Source: Beijerinckiaceae bacterium (lineage in GTDB: Bacteria; Pseudomonadota; Alphaproteobacteria; Rhizobiales; Beijerinckiaceae). From it: a stretch of DNA of 64,000 nucleotides. The stretch is from positions 4,296-68,295 of the forward strand of contig JALJOM010000003.1 in the NCBI GenBank assembly GCA_024304885.1, given 5' to 3'. Shown here piece by piece: positions 53,512-62,050 of the stretch (the stretch's first letter is position 1; the number at the start of each line of letters is the position of its first letter). The notes beneath the pieces were generated by a model that was given only the letters and a program-made list of their open reading frames with translations, was not told the DNA's origin and searched no databases. The position numbers were made by a program, and so were the translations under genes.

Positions 53512-53641
53512 GGTGCATTTTCCAGCGAAGTGGACGCCGGTTCGCACATTCGATCTCGATGTTTCGATAGATCGACATCGATGCGAAAATGCGACAAACG
53601 AGCATGCCGAGCGGGTTCCGATCAGCTGGATCGGAACCCTC
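53512..53641. repeat. Family A dispersed repeat, long form, in the der leader
   Basis: The element runs GCATTTTCCAGCGAAGTGG, the inner CGATCTCGATG/CGACATCG hairpin, GCGAAAATGCGAC, and then the second module GGGTTCCGATC/GATCGGAACCC. It occupies the whole space between der and the TPR gene. Confidence 0.85.
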
Positions 53642-54331
53642 TCAGCCCTTCGGAGTCTCGGCGGGGGTCTCGGGCTTCTGCGGCGGCTTCGCGGCCTGGA
53701 CGATACCGAGGAAGGCATCGGCGCGCTGGCGCAAGGCTCCGGGCGCCTGTAGGTCCGCGGCAACGGCTTCGAACCAGCGTCCCGCTGCGTCGTAATCCTT
53801 GCGCTTCAGCGCGGCGAGGCCGAGCAGCTCGCGGATCGAGTTGCGGTAGGTGAAGGTCGGCCCGGCGAGCGGCGCGTGCCTTTGCTCGAAGTCCTTCGGA
53901 TCGTCGCGATCGAGCCTGAGCCAGGCGGCGCGCAGATGGGCGACATCCTGGAAATTCTTGGTGTAGTCGCGGTCCGCGACGAGGGCGTCGTAGGCCGCGA
54001 TCCCGGCCTTCGGATCCTTGACCGCGATCTCGTCGGCGGCGCGCAAGAGGGCGAGGTCGGCATAGCCTCTCGGTCCGTCCTTGGCGAGCGCCTCGAATCC
54101 CGCGAGCGCGTCGGCCGGCTTGCCAGCGCGCGTGAGCTCGAGCGCGGATTCGTATCTGGCCCCGGCCGCATTGGCCTTGGCGATGCGCGCCGATTCATAG
54201 GCGCGGAAGGCGGCGGTTCCCGCCACGGCGAGGATCGCGAGGGCTATGATCGCGTAGCGGTATTTCGTCCAGAACCCGAGGAGTCGATCTCGGCGGACTT
54301 CCTCGTCGACCTCGCGGAAAAAGTCGGTCAT
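53642..54331 (-). CDS. YfgM-like TPR membrane protein
   Basis: This 229-residue protein has a short cytoplasmic N-terminus (FREVDEEVRRDRLLGFWTKY), one membrane helix (about 25-43) and a periplasmic TPR-like domain. It ends in a Pro/Glu/Lys-rich tail. This layout matches the YfgM/ancillary SecYEG-associated family, usually found directly upstream of der, as here. A role in periplasmic chaperone handover is known for E. coli YfgM and is inferred for this protein. Confidence 0.85.
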   Translation of the reverse strand: MTDFFREVDEEVRRDRLLGFWTKYRYAIIALAILAVAGTAAFRAYESARIAKANAAGARYESALELTRAGKPADALAGFEALAKDGPRGYADLALLRAADEIAVKDPKAGIAAYDALVADRDYTKNFQDVAHLRAAWLRLDRDDPKDFEQRHAPLAGPTFTYRNSIRELLGLAALKRKDYDAAGRWFEAVAADLQAPGALRQRADAFLGIVQAAKPPQKPETPAETPKG

Positions 54332-54408
54332 CTGCGTCTCTTCGGCTTGCTCGTTCGTGCGTCAGCTAGCACGGGAAGGCGGCAAAGGCGACCGCTTCGA
54401 CGTGAAAA

Positions 54409-54885
54409 TCAGAGGCTCCGCATGCGGTCCGCGGCGGACGAGAGGGGCCCTTCGGCCGGCCTATGGCTCGCGACGGCGGCGAGGCCGAAGCGCGGCATGT
54501 TGGAGTAGACGCACTCGAACTTGCCGGGCTCGATCAGATAGGTCTCGTGCCAGATTCCGACCGTGCCGTCCTGGCCGACGGCGCGGTTGAAGGCGACCCA
54601 AGCCGGAAAATGCGCGCTGTCGCGATCATGCGCATAGGCGAGAAGCTTCTCGAACGATTCCCAGAATTGCTCCACCAGGATGATGCGGCCCGAGACGAAG
54701 GTCCGTGCCGAGAGGAAGCCTGTGCCCGGAGTGCGGCGCAGCTCGGCGAGCATGCGCGGCATGGCGAGGAGGACCGGTCCCCATTCGTGCACGGCCCAGA
54801 GCTTGTTGAATCTCATGCCGACGAGGAAAAGGACGAGGGGCGCCTCGGTTCGCGCCGTGTAGCGGCCGGGGAAGATTTCCGTCAT
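54409..54885 (-). CDS. DUF4188 domain-containing protein
   Basis: This 158-residue protein contains LVLFLVGMRFNKLWAVHEWGPVLLAMPRMLAEL and GTVGIWHETYLIEPGKFECVYSNMPRFGL, the DUF4188 (ferredoxin-like barrel, monooxygenase-like) signature. Some relatives act as aldoxime-dehydratase-like or monooxygenase-like proteins, but no cofactor motif is evident. The start at 54885 follows a short family A fragment (54894 onward). Confidence 0.85.
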   Translation of the reverse strand: MTEIFPGRYTARTEAPLVLFLVGMRFNKLWAVHEWGPVLLAMPRMLAELRRTPGTGFLSARTFVSGRIILVEQFWESFEKLLAYAHDRDSAHFPAWVAFNRAVGQDGTVGIWHETYLIEPGKFECVYSNMPRFGLAAVASHRPAEGPLSSAADRMRSL

Positions 54886-54893
54886 GTGCGGTT

Positions 54894-54950
54894 CCTCGAG
54901 CAATTTCCAGCGGAGCGTACATCGCTTCGTACTTCGGCGAGGACGATCGC
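54894..54950. repeat. Family A repeat fragment
   Basis: The fragment starts GAGCAATTTCCAGCGGAGCG and then diverges. It lacks a clear complementary arm and lies upstream of the DUF4188 gene. Confidence 0.5.
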
Positions 54951-55126
54951 CTCCTCGCTGCCGACGGCCTCGCTCACGACTCGGATCGCAATATCCCGCC
55001 GGGCTCGGCGGCACCGAATTAGCATCGGCCGAGGCGTGATCGATCCCGGCCTCGAGCCGCGCGTGAAGCCTCGCCTGCGCGGGACGCATCGTCCTGCGCG
55101 CAAGAGAAGAGCAAAGGAACGAACCG

Positions 55127-55441
55127 ATGACATTGGACCTCAAGGGGGAATGGACGGAAGCCGATGTCGCCGCGCTGATCGGCTCCGTCAAGGACGATCG
55201 CGACTGGCGGCTCGAGGTCTCGGCGGACGGGATCGCCTCGCTGCAGGACAAGACCGCCAATCCGACCGGCGTCGACTATGACGAGACGCTGCACTGCTTC
55301 CTCGAGACCTGGAGCCAGGGCACGGATTTCGTCGGTCCCTCCGCGGCCGGCGACAAGGAGCTCGTCGGCAAGATCGCCAAGGCCCTGCGGGAGAACTACC
55401 CGACCGTGAAGAAGGAGAAGTTCATCTACGTCGCGCTGTGA
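55127..55441 (+). CDS. Small conserved-looking protein of unknown function
   Basis: This 104-residue soluble protein has no membrane segment and no motif I recognise. It is acidic at the N-terminus (MTLDLKGEWTEADVAALIGS) and ends EKFIYVAL. AAAGGA precedes the ATG at good spacing and codon use matches neighbours, so it is probably real. Nothing around it indicates a function. Confidence 0.7.
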   Translation: MTLDLKGEWTEADVAALIGSVKDDRDWRLEVSADGIASLQDKTANPTGVDYDETLHCFLETWSQGTDFVGPSAAGDKELVGKIAKALRENYPTVKKEKFIYVAL

Positions 55442-55488
55442 TCCGGGTGGCGGGGCGCACGCGCACGGTCCCTCGCCCGCCCGAACCT

Positions 55489-55606
55489 CTAGCGCGGGAT
55501 GAGGAAAAGTGGTTACCGGTTTTCCGCCCGCATCCCGCACTAAGTCTTTAAAATCGATCACGTTTCATGACCTTGGATCGAATCGATCCATGGTCATCGT
55601 GATCTA
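55489..55606 (+). repeat. Family B dispersed repeat
   Basis: The element begins TAGCGCGGGATGAGGAAAAG and contains CCGCATCCCGCACTA, AATCGATCACGTTTCATGACC and the palindrome GGATCGAATCGATCC. It ends GTGATCTAG, directly joined to a family A element. Confidence 0.85.
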
Positions 55607-55742
55607 GAGCGGTTTCCGATCCGGTTGAATCGGTAACCCGCTCGACATTCTTGGCGTGTCGCGATTGCGCAACGATGTCGATCTATCGAACCAACGAGAT
55701 CGATATGCGAACCGGCCTCCGCTTCGCTGGAAATCCCTCCGC
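55604..55742 (-). repeat. Family A dispersed repeat, long form, inverted
   Basis: The element starts with the second module (GCGGTTTCCGATCC, then GAATCGGTAACCCGC). It runs through GTCGCGATTGCGCAACGATGTC and the inner hairpin, and ends CTTCGCTGGAAATCCCTCC. With the adjoining family B copy it fills the 390-base gap before the sugar transferase gene. Confidence 0.8.
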
Positions 55743-55831
55743 CCGCTCGCGTTGGCGCTGCCTCTGTCGGTCGGCAGACGGAAGCGGCCCCGGCAGCTCC
55801 GGTTGCGTGCCCCTGGGGCGCGAGCCTCGGC

Positions 55832-57316
55832 TCAATAGGCGCGGTTGCGGAGAACCTCGAAGCAGGTTCGCAGGATGATCGCGACGTCGAGCCGCAGCGA
55901 CCAGTGGTTGATGTAGTAGAGGTCCAGCTTGATCCTCTGGGCCATCAGCTCGACATGGCGGGTCTCGCCCCGGAAGCCGTTGACCTGCGCCCAGCCGGTG
56001 ATCCCCGGCTTGACGTGATGGCGGAAGGCATATTCCGCAATGATCGCCTTGTACTCGTCGTCGTGGGCGAGCGCATGCGGGCGCGGGCCGACGATCGACA
56101 TGTCGCCCTTGAGCACGTTGAAGAGCTGCGGCAGCTCGTCGATGCTCGAGCTGCGCAGGAGCTTTCCGACCCGGGTCACGCGCTTGTCGCCCGGGTAGGC
56201 CTGGGTGATCGAAGGCCCGTCCTCGAGCACCGTCATCGAGCGGAACTTGTAGATGACGAATTGATTGGCGTTGAAGCCGTTTCGTCGCTGCTTGAAGATC
56301 ACCGGGCCGCGGCTGTCGAGCTTGACCGCGACCGCCACGAGAAGAAAGAGCGGCAGGAGCAGGACGATCGCGCTCGCCGACATGAGGATATCCACCGCGC
56401 GCTTGACAGCGCGTTCGCTCAAGGACAGCGGCGCCCTCTGTATTTCCAAGGTCAGGTTCGAACCGCTTGTGGACAGGATTCGTCGGCCGAGCATGGACCT
56501 GATCGTGTAGTCGGGGAGAAGATGCGCCGGCAGCGGCGAGGCGCGGAGCCGATCGCGGATCGTCTCGAGCAGCTCCTTGCTGTTCCACCCCATCGCAATG
56601 ATGAACTCCTCGGCACGATGGTCGCGGGCCTCCTGCATCGCACGGTCGAGCTGGATGAGGACTTCCTCGACAGGGCGAGCCCGGTCGTGCGTGACGACGA
56701 CCCTCGCGACCTCCTTCAGGCCGAAGTAGCGAAACAGCATCGCCTTGCCGAGCCGGCACAGCTCCGCAGGCTCTCCGATCGTCACCACCCGCCGCCCTGC
56801 CAGGCTCCCGCTCGCCATCATCGATCTGAACACCTTCTCCGTCAACAATCGGACGAGGAGGAGCAGTGCGATCTGCAGCCCTGCAGCGATCGCCATTGTG
56901 CCGCGCAATACTTCAGCGTCGCTGCGCAGCAGCAAAAGAAACGCCGCATACAACAGGGTGACCAGCGCCCACGAGATGAACAGGCGGCTGATATACCTCG
57001 ACGGAGCCAGTAAGACGGGAATCCTGTAAAGACCGCGTGAACGGGCGACGTATACGAAAGCCAAGCTGTTGACGAAAGCGAGCCCGAGCGTCGTCGGAAA
57101 ATCTTGAGGCTGCCCCGCAAAAAGCAATTGCTGGGCCTTCCACGCCACGAGGCTTGCAAGAACGACTACAACAAGATCAAGCAAACCTGCAATCAGAGTA
57201 ACATTTTGGCACGACAACATCAAATGCTGGCGACCCCCCGTCCCGGTCGTCGTACCGACCTGGGCGTCTATACCTTGGGTCAACTTGCCTTGATACATGC
57301 CTAATCTCGCGCTCAC
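55832..57316 (-). CDS. Undecaprenyl-phosphate sugar phosphotransferase (WcaJ-like)
   Basis: This membrane enzyme transfers a sugar-1-phosphate, typically glucose-1-P, to undecaprenyl phosphate to begin exopolysaccharide synthesis. The 494-residue protein has about five membrane helices, a Rossmann-like central domain (RRVVTIGEP, about 175-300) and the C-terminal bacterial sugar transferase domain. That domain includes a membrane hairpin (LLLPLFLLVAVAVKLDSRGPVIFKQ), IYKFRSM, SSSIDELPQLFNVLKGDMSIVGPRP and KPGITGWAQVNGFRGE. The longest frame starts with GTG, and an ATG at 57298 is an alternative. No other exopolysaccharide genes are adjacent. Confidence 0.93.
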   Translation of the reverse strand: MSARLGMYQGKLTQGIDAQVGTTTGTGGRQHLMLSCQNVTLIAGLLDLVVVVLASLVAWKAQQLLFAGQPQDFPTTLGLAFVNSLAFVYVARSRGLYRIPVLLAPSRYISRLFISWALVTLLYAAFLLLLRSDAEVLRGTMAIAAGLQIALLLLVRLLTEKVFRSMMASGSLAGRRVVTIGEPAELCRLGKAMLFRYFGLKEVARVVVTHDRARPVEEVLIQLDRAMQEARDHRAEEFIIAMGWNSKELLETIRDRLRASPLPAHLLPDYTIRSMLGRRILSTSGSNLTLEIQRAPLSLSERAVKRAVDILMSASAIVLLLPLFLLVAVAVKLDSRGPVIFKQRRNGFNANQFVIYKFRSMTVLEDGPSITQAYPGDKRVTRVGKLLRSSSIDELPQLFNVLKGDMSIVGPRPHALAHDDEYKAIIAEYAFRHHVKPGITGWAQVNGFRGETRHVELMAQRIKLDLYYINHWSLRLDVAIILRTCFEVLRNRAY

Positions 57317-57611
57317 TCACTGGTTTTGCCCGATGGATTATGAGCTCTCTTTTATTTACCATTACCTCGTCTAAGAAATCAACCTGAAAGGTGAGGATTG
57401 GCATTTACCCTTAGTTAAGAATTTCGCGCTTGGGCACAGCACTAACGTGCGAACGCGAGGCCGGTTCAGCGATCGGCCCCAGCCGGGGTGGGGCGGCTTC
57501 CCGGCGGTGTGCGACGAGTCGCGAGCCGTCTCGGCGGACCGCGGTAGGACAGGCTGGAGCAGAAAGCGCAGTCGAGCGCGTTCCTGTCCAGTCGAATCCG
57601 AAGGCGGGACT

Positions 57612-57726
57612 AGAGCGGGACGAGGAAAAGTGGACACTGGTTTTCACCCCGCATCTCGCTCTAAGCTTTTGGAATCGATCACGTTTCATGACTCTGGATC
57701 GATTCGATCCAAAGTCGTCGTGATCT
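57612..57726 (+). repeat. Family B dispersed repeat
   Basis: The element starts TAGAGCGGGACGAGGAAAAG and includes CCCGCATCTCGCTCTAAGC, ATCGATCACGTTTCATGAC and the palindrome GGATCGATTCGATCC. It ends GTGATCTA. Confidence 0.85.
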
Positions 57727-57789
57727 AAAGTTCATTTGTTGCATTAACGCGACGTGAACCCGTACCCGTTTCGCTGGAAAGTTCGCGAG
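57727..57789 (-). repeat. Family A repeat, diverged and inverted, before trmJ
   Basis: The element reads GTTGCATTAACGCGACGTGAACC and closes with TTTCGCTGGAAAGTTCGC. With the preceding family B copy it fills much of the gap between the divergent sugar-transferase and trmJ genes. The part nearest the sugar transferase (57317-57430) is AT-rich and probably holds its promoter. Confidence 0.7.
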
Positions 57790-57843
57790 GGCGCACTCCG
57801 ATCGGGGATCGGGCTCGAACAGGACCGAAGCGGAGGGAGGAGT

Positions 57844-58680
57844 ATGACAGGGGCGGGGACCGATCACACCCGGCCGTGCCTCGCCGGCGGCCCGGCCGTC
57901 GTGCTCGTTCGTCCGCAGCTCGCCGTCAACATCGGGATGTGCGCGCGGGCGATGGCCAATTTCGGCCTGTCGGATCTCCGGCTCGTCTCGCCCCGCGAGG
58001 GCTGGCCACGCAGCGGGATCCACCAGAAAAATGCGCAGGCCGCCGCGGCCGGCGCGGTGCATCTTCTGGAAGCGGCGAAGCTCTACGATTCGGTCGAAGC
58101 CGCCGTGGCCGACCTCCATTTCGTCTGGGCGACGACCGCGCGGGAGCGCGGGCAGCACAAGCGCGTGCTCCTGCCGGCCGAGGCCATGCCCGAAACCGCC
58201 CGCGCCATCGCGGCGGGGGAAAGGCACGGGATTCTCTTCGGCCCGGAGCGCACCGGGCTCGACAACGACGAGGTCGCCTTGGCCGATGCGGTTCTCACCT
58301 TCCCGGTGAACCCGGCCTATTCCTCGCTCAACCTCGCGCAGGCGGTCCTTTTGGCCGGCTACGAATACATGCGCGCCTCGACCGTGGCCATGGCTCCGCT
58401 CGAACGCCCCGAGCGCTCGCCGCCCGCGCCGCGCGAGATGGTCCTGTCCTTCTTCGATTATCTGGAGGGCGAGCTCGAGCGCACCGGGTTCTTTCGCCCG
58501 CTCGGCAAGCAGCCGGTGATGCGACGCAACCTACGCAACCTGTTCCATCGCTTGCAGCTGACCGAGCAGGATGTGCGCACGCTCCGCGGCATGATCGTGC
58601 GGCTCGTCGAGGGGCCGCGGGCGGAGGCGAGGCGGCGTGACGGCGACGCGCCGGGCACGCCGGAGCCCGGCGAGGAGTGA
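57844..58680 (+). CDS. trmJ: tRNA (cytidine/uridine-2'-O)-methyltransferase TrmJ
   Basis: TrmJ methylates the 2'-OH of position 32 in tRNAs. The 278-residue SPOUT-family protein has VVLVRPQLAVNIGMCARAMANFGLSDLRLV, GILFGPERTGLDNDEVALAD and the knot segment FPVNPAYSSLNLAQAVLLAGYE. A C-terminal helical domain with MRRNLRNLFHRLQLTEQDVRTLRGMI follows. GGAGG lies at good spacing. The last 150 bases overlap the end of the kinase gene on the opposite strand. Confidence 0.93.
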   Translation: MTGAGTDHTRPCLAGGPAVVLVRPQLAVNIGMCARAMANFGLSDLRLVSPREGWPRSGIHQKNAQAAAAGAVHLLEAAKLYDSVEAAVADLHFVWATTARERGQHKRVLLPAEAMPETARAIAAGERHGILFGPERTGLDNDEVALADAVLTFPVNPAYSSLNLAQAVLLAGYEYMRASTVAMAPLERPERSPPAPREMVLSFFDYLEGELERTGFFRPLGKQPVMRRNLRNLFHRLQLTEQDVRTLRGMIVRLVEGPRAEARRRDGDAPGTPEPGEE

Positions 58681-60579
58681 GCGCAGCCGTCCCCGCGTGC
58701 CTGCTCGCGTGATCATGCGCCGGCGCGGGGCCCGGCGAGAGGAGCCTCGATCGGTCACCTCGAACGGGACCACCGCTGCCGTGAGCGGCACGTTCCTGCG
58801 CTCGGCTTCCTCCAAGGCTCGCGGGAAAAGCCGGCCGGCCCTGGTCGGCTCGGCGCCGCGCAGGCTCTCGAGGGCCGCGGGACTCGCGACGGCGAGGACG
58901 AGCTGCAGCTTCCCGTTGCCGAGAGCGGCGGTCGTCGGCAGGTCGAAGCTCAGGCTGTCGTCTCCCGAGCCGGTGCGCGTGATCGGCAGGGGGCGCACCG
59001 CGCCGGCGTCGTCGACCAGGAGCACGCTCGCCGCACGGCCGTCGAGACCGGACAATGTTCCGGAGAGACGCTGGCCGACCGCGAGGGACGCCGTCGCCAG
59101 ATCGAGGCTCATTGCAGTGGCGGGGCCTGCGCCGAGCCGGCGCAAGAAGGCGAGCGCAGGGCATTGGCCTTCCGCGACCCGGCGCATGGCGATATCGGCT
59201 TTGATGCCGAGCGCCGCGCGGAACGCCTCGTCGAGCGCGCGAAACGGAACCGGGGATCGCCCGAATCCCTCGATCGCGACGGCGTCGTCGCTCGTCTCGA
59301 CCGCGCGGACGAAGAAGCAGTCGCCGCCGTCGTAGCCTGCGATGAAGCGCGCGGCGGCCCCGCCGCGGCCATCGGGTGCGAGCGCGCTTTGGACGCTCGC
59401 CGAGCGCGGCAGGGGCGTGCGAGCGCGGCCGGCCGGGTCCATGGCGGCGCGACCCGGCTCGACCGGTGCCGGCTCGAGCTGCGGTAGCGGACGCGCCGCC
59501 ACGGGCTCGTGCGCGACCGGCCTCTGCGCGAGCACCCAAGCTCCGACGGCCGCCGCGGCGAGAAGGCCCGCGGCGAGGATCAGCGACCTCGACGAGGCCC
59601 CGAGGCGCGCCGCTCGAGCGAACGCCCGGGAGAACGCCCAAGGAGGTGCCCAAGCGGGTGCCCAGGAGCGTGACCACAAGCGCGTCGGACCCGCGGCGCG
59701 TCGCTGCCGCCGCGGGGCTCGGGCCGGCGGCTCGGCGGTGAAGGCCGCGACCTCCGCCATCGAGCCCGGACGGTCGGCCGGATCGGGCTGCAGCATCTGC
59801 GCGATGAGCGGCCGGAGGCGAGCATCGATGCGGGAGAGATCGGGCATGTTGCGGCGCTTCTCGACGACTTCGAAGGTCGTGCCCCCCATGTCGATCGCGG
59901 TGCCGAGCAGCGCCTCGGCGAGCACGAGGCCGAGGCTGTAGATGTCCGACCTCGGCGTCACGTCGCCGCCGTAGAGGCCGAGCTGCTCCGGCGAGACGTA
60001 GTTGTGCTTGCCGGCGAAGCCGGTTCCGATGACGGTCCCCTCGGCGTCGAGACGGGTCGAGCGCGCGATGCCGAAGTCGATGATCTTGGCGCGGGCCATG
60101 TCGCCCGCCGGGATGATGATGTTGTCCGGCGAGACGTCGCGGTGGATGATTCCCCGCTCGTGCGCGGCTTCCAGGCCCGCGGCGATGCGCTGCATCAGGC
60201 GCAGGACGGCCTCGAAGGCGAGCGGCCCGCCGCGCAGCAGGGCGGAAAGCGACTTGCCCTCGACATATTCCATCGCGAGATAAGGCCGGTTCAGGATCGG
60301 ATCGACCGTGAACACGTAATAGCGGACGATCGCCTCGTGATAGAGGTTGTGCAGGGCCGCGGCCTCCTTGCGAAACAAGGCGATGGCCGCGGGCGCCTCG
60401 GCGAGGTCGGACCGCATGAGCTTGATCGCGACGAGGTCGCCGGTCTCGATCGTATGACCTTTGTAGATTTCACCCATGCCGCCGGCGGCGATCGGCTCGT
60501 CGATCTCGTAGATTCCGTTGAGCTGCGTTCCGGCCGCGATGATCGTCCGGGCGGCTTGCACGGATCCCGGCTTTGTCAT
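58531..60579 (-). CDS. ppkA: T6SS-associated serine/threonine protein kinase PpkA
   Basis: PpkA triggers type VI secretion by phosphorylating a Fha-type partner. The 682-residue protein has an intact kinase domain (about 20-285): AAGGMGEIYKG loop, Lys53, HRDVSPDN (H146-N153), DFG (168-170). A Trp/Arg-rich linker (302-316), one membrane helix (about 333-352) and a periplasmic domain follow. The last 49 residues, Arg-rich and low in complexity, are read from DNA antisense to trmJ and may be a recent readthrough extension. The start overlaps the phosphatase stop by 4 bases. This corresponds to ImpN of rhizobia. Confidence 0.88.
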   Translation of the reverse strand: MTKPGSVQAARTIIAAGTQLNGIYEIDEPIAAGGMGEIYKGHTIETGDLVAIKLMRSDLAEAPAAIALFRKEAAALHNLYHEAIVRYYVFTVDPILNRPYLAMEYVEGKSLSALLRGGPLAFEAVLRLMQRIAAGLEAAHERGIIHRDVSPDNIIIPAGDMARAKIIDFGIARSTRLDAEGTVIGTGFAGKHNYVSPEQLGLYGGDVTPRSDIYSLGLVLAEALLGTAIDMGGTTFEVVEKRRNMPDLSRIDARLRPLIAQMLQPDPADRPGSMAEVAAFTAEPPARAPRRQRRAAGPTRLWSRSWAPAWAPPWAFSRAFARAARLGASSRSLILAAGLLAAAAVGAWVLAQRPVAHEPVAARPLPQLEPAPVEPGRAAMDPAGRARTPLPRSASVQSALAPDGRGGAAARFIAGYDGGDCFFVRAVETSDDAVAIEGFGRSPVPFRALDEAFRAALGIKADIAMRRVAEGQCPALAFLRRLGAGPATAMSLDLATASLAVGQRLSGTLSGLDGRAASVLLVDDAGAVRPLPITRTGSGDDSLSFDLPTTAALGNGKLQLVLAVASPAALESLRGAEPTRAGRLFPRALEEAERRNVPLTAAVVPFEVTDRGSSRRAPRRRMITRAGTRGRLRSLLAGLRRARRVAVTPPRLRPRPLDEPHDHAAERAHILLGQLQAMEQVA

Positions 60580-61364
60580 CGGCGGTCCCACGCGGCGGGG
60601 CGGGCCGCGGCCTGCGGAAACACGACGGTCGAGCCGCGAGGGGTGTAGCGAGCGACGACGACGGTCACATTGTCCGTCGCGCCTCGCGCGACCGTCAGCG
60701 CCACCAGCGAGTCGCAAGCTCCCTGGGGCGCGCTGCCCATGGCGTGGTCGAGGATCTCGCTGTCCTCGACATGAGCGGTCAGCCCGTCGCTACAGATGAC
60801 GAAGATGTCGCCCTTCTCGAGCACGCCTTGCGTGACCTCGAGGTCGAGCGTCTTGCGCACGCCGACCGCCCTCGTGATGACGTTTCGACGCGGCCAGGTC
60901 CGCGCCTCCTCGGCGCTGAGGATCCCTTCGGCGACGAGCTCGGCGACCTCGGTATGATCCCGGGAAATCTGCTGGATTCGGCCTCGCCGAACGAGGTAGA
61001 TGCGGCTGTCGCCGGACCACACGCAGGCGTAATAGCCTTCCCAGGCGAGCAGCGCGGCGATGGTCGCGCCGATGACCTTGCCGCCGCGGCGGCTCGCGAT
61101 CTCGAGGAGGTCGTGGTTGGCACGCGACAGGCGCTCCTCGCATTGAGCGAGCAGCGCGGAGACGGTCGAAGGCTCGCCGATCGAGCGAAGCGAATCGACC
61201 ACAGCTGCGCTCGCCATGGCGCCCGCCTCGTGGCCTCCCATGCCGTCGGCGACAGCGAACAGGCCGCGCTCGGGCAGAAGGAGGTAGGAATCCTCGTTCT
61301 CGTGGCGCACGCATCCGACATCCGTCGCTGCGCCGGCCTCGAACTTGTGCGGCTCCCGGCTCAT
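60576..61364 (-). CDS. pppA: T6SS-associated PP2C-type protein phosphatase PppA
   Basis: PppA reverses the PpkA phosphorylation and resets the secretion apparatus. The 262-residue protein has the PP2C metal motifs DVGCVRHENEDS, VADGMGGHEAG, GATIAALLAWEGYYACVWSGDSRIYLVRRG, ICSDGLT and GATDNVTVVV, with all conserved aspartates present. It overlaps both tagF and ppkA by 4 bases, so the three regulators are translated as a coupled set. Confidence 0.94.
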   Translation of the reverse strand: MSREPHKFEAGAATDVGCVRHENEDSYLLLPERGLFAVADGMGGHEAGAMASAAVVDSLRSIGEPSTVSALLAQCEERLSRANHDLLEIASRRGGKVIGATIAALLAWEGYYACVWSGDSRIYLVRRGRIQQISRDHTEVAELVAEGILSAEEARTWPRRNVITRAVGVRKTLDLEVTQGVLEKGDIFVICSDGLTAHVEDSEILDHAMGSAPQGACDSLVALTVARGATDNVTVVVARYTPRGSTVVFPQAAARPAAWDRR

Positions 61365-62044
61365 GACCCGACCCCCATCGCAGCTTCCGCGCGCGGCACA
61401 TGACGCAAGGTCAGCATCTGCGTGAAGGCGACCGGATCCGGCATCTCCGCCTCGATCCGGACCATGGGGCCCGAGCCGTCGTACGGGACGGACCACCAGA
61501 CGGTGCGTGAGGCGAGCCCCGCCGCCGTCCGTTCCGCGACGAGATGCTCGATCTGCTCCCGAAGCGTCTCGTCGGCGGCACGGTCTCCGTCGGCGCGAGG
61601 GGGCGCGGCCGGATCGTCGAGGGCAGCGAGGCCACCCAGCGCCTCGGGAGTCGCCTCGAAGGACGCCCGGGGATCGGCGCTCGCCGCGAGGAAGGCCTCG
61701 ACTCTCTCGAACCATGCGCCGTGCGGATCGCGCCAGGGCGGGCTGATCGACTCCCGCCCTTCCGCGACGCAAAACAGCGTCACCGGGAACAACCGACCGC
61801 AGGCATCCATCGAAGGAGCCAAGGCACCGAGCACCGGCTTGTGGCACATCTCCTCGCCGAGCCAGAACCGCCACAGCGGCGCGGACGTGAAGGCATCCGC
61901 CCAATCCTCGGGAGCCACGAGCTTGCGGCTTTCGGCCAAGCCGCGCTCGAGCCAGGGCTCGACGAGGCGAAGGAAAGCGCGCGGCGCCGCGACGGCAACG
62001 AAGTCGCGTTTCGCCGGTAGCTTTCCGAAAAGGCCGCAGCGCAT
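61361..62044 (-). CDS. tagF: T6SS-associated protein TagF
   Basis: TagF is a negative post-translational regulator of type VI secretion. In several bacteria it is paired with, or fused to, PppA. The 227-residue protein has the diagnostic start CGLFGKLPAKRDFVAV, then WRFWLGEEMCHKPVLGALAPSMDACGRLFPVTLF and SRTVWWSVPYDG. It begins 6 bases after tssM and overlaps pppA by 4 bases. Rhizobial nomenclature is ImpM. Confidence 0.93.
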   Translation of the reverse strand: MRCGLFGKLPAKRDFVAVAAPRAFLRLVEPWLERGLAESRKLVAPEDWADAFTSAPLWRFWLGEEMCHKPVLGALAPSMDACGRLFPVTLFCVAEGRESISPPWRDPHGAWFERVEAFLAASADPRASFEATPEALGGLAALDDPAAPPRADGDRAADETLREQIEHLVAERTAAGLASRTVWWSVPYDGSGPMVRIEAEMPDPVAFTQMLTLRHVPRAEAAMGVGS

Positions 62045-62050
62045 CGGGAT

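Noticed and set aside
22207-57789. CRISPR-like repeat array
   Set aside because: The repeats are dispersed, imperfect, variable in length and in both orientations, with no regular spacers and no cas genes.
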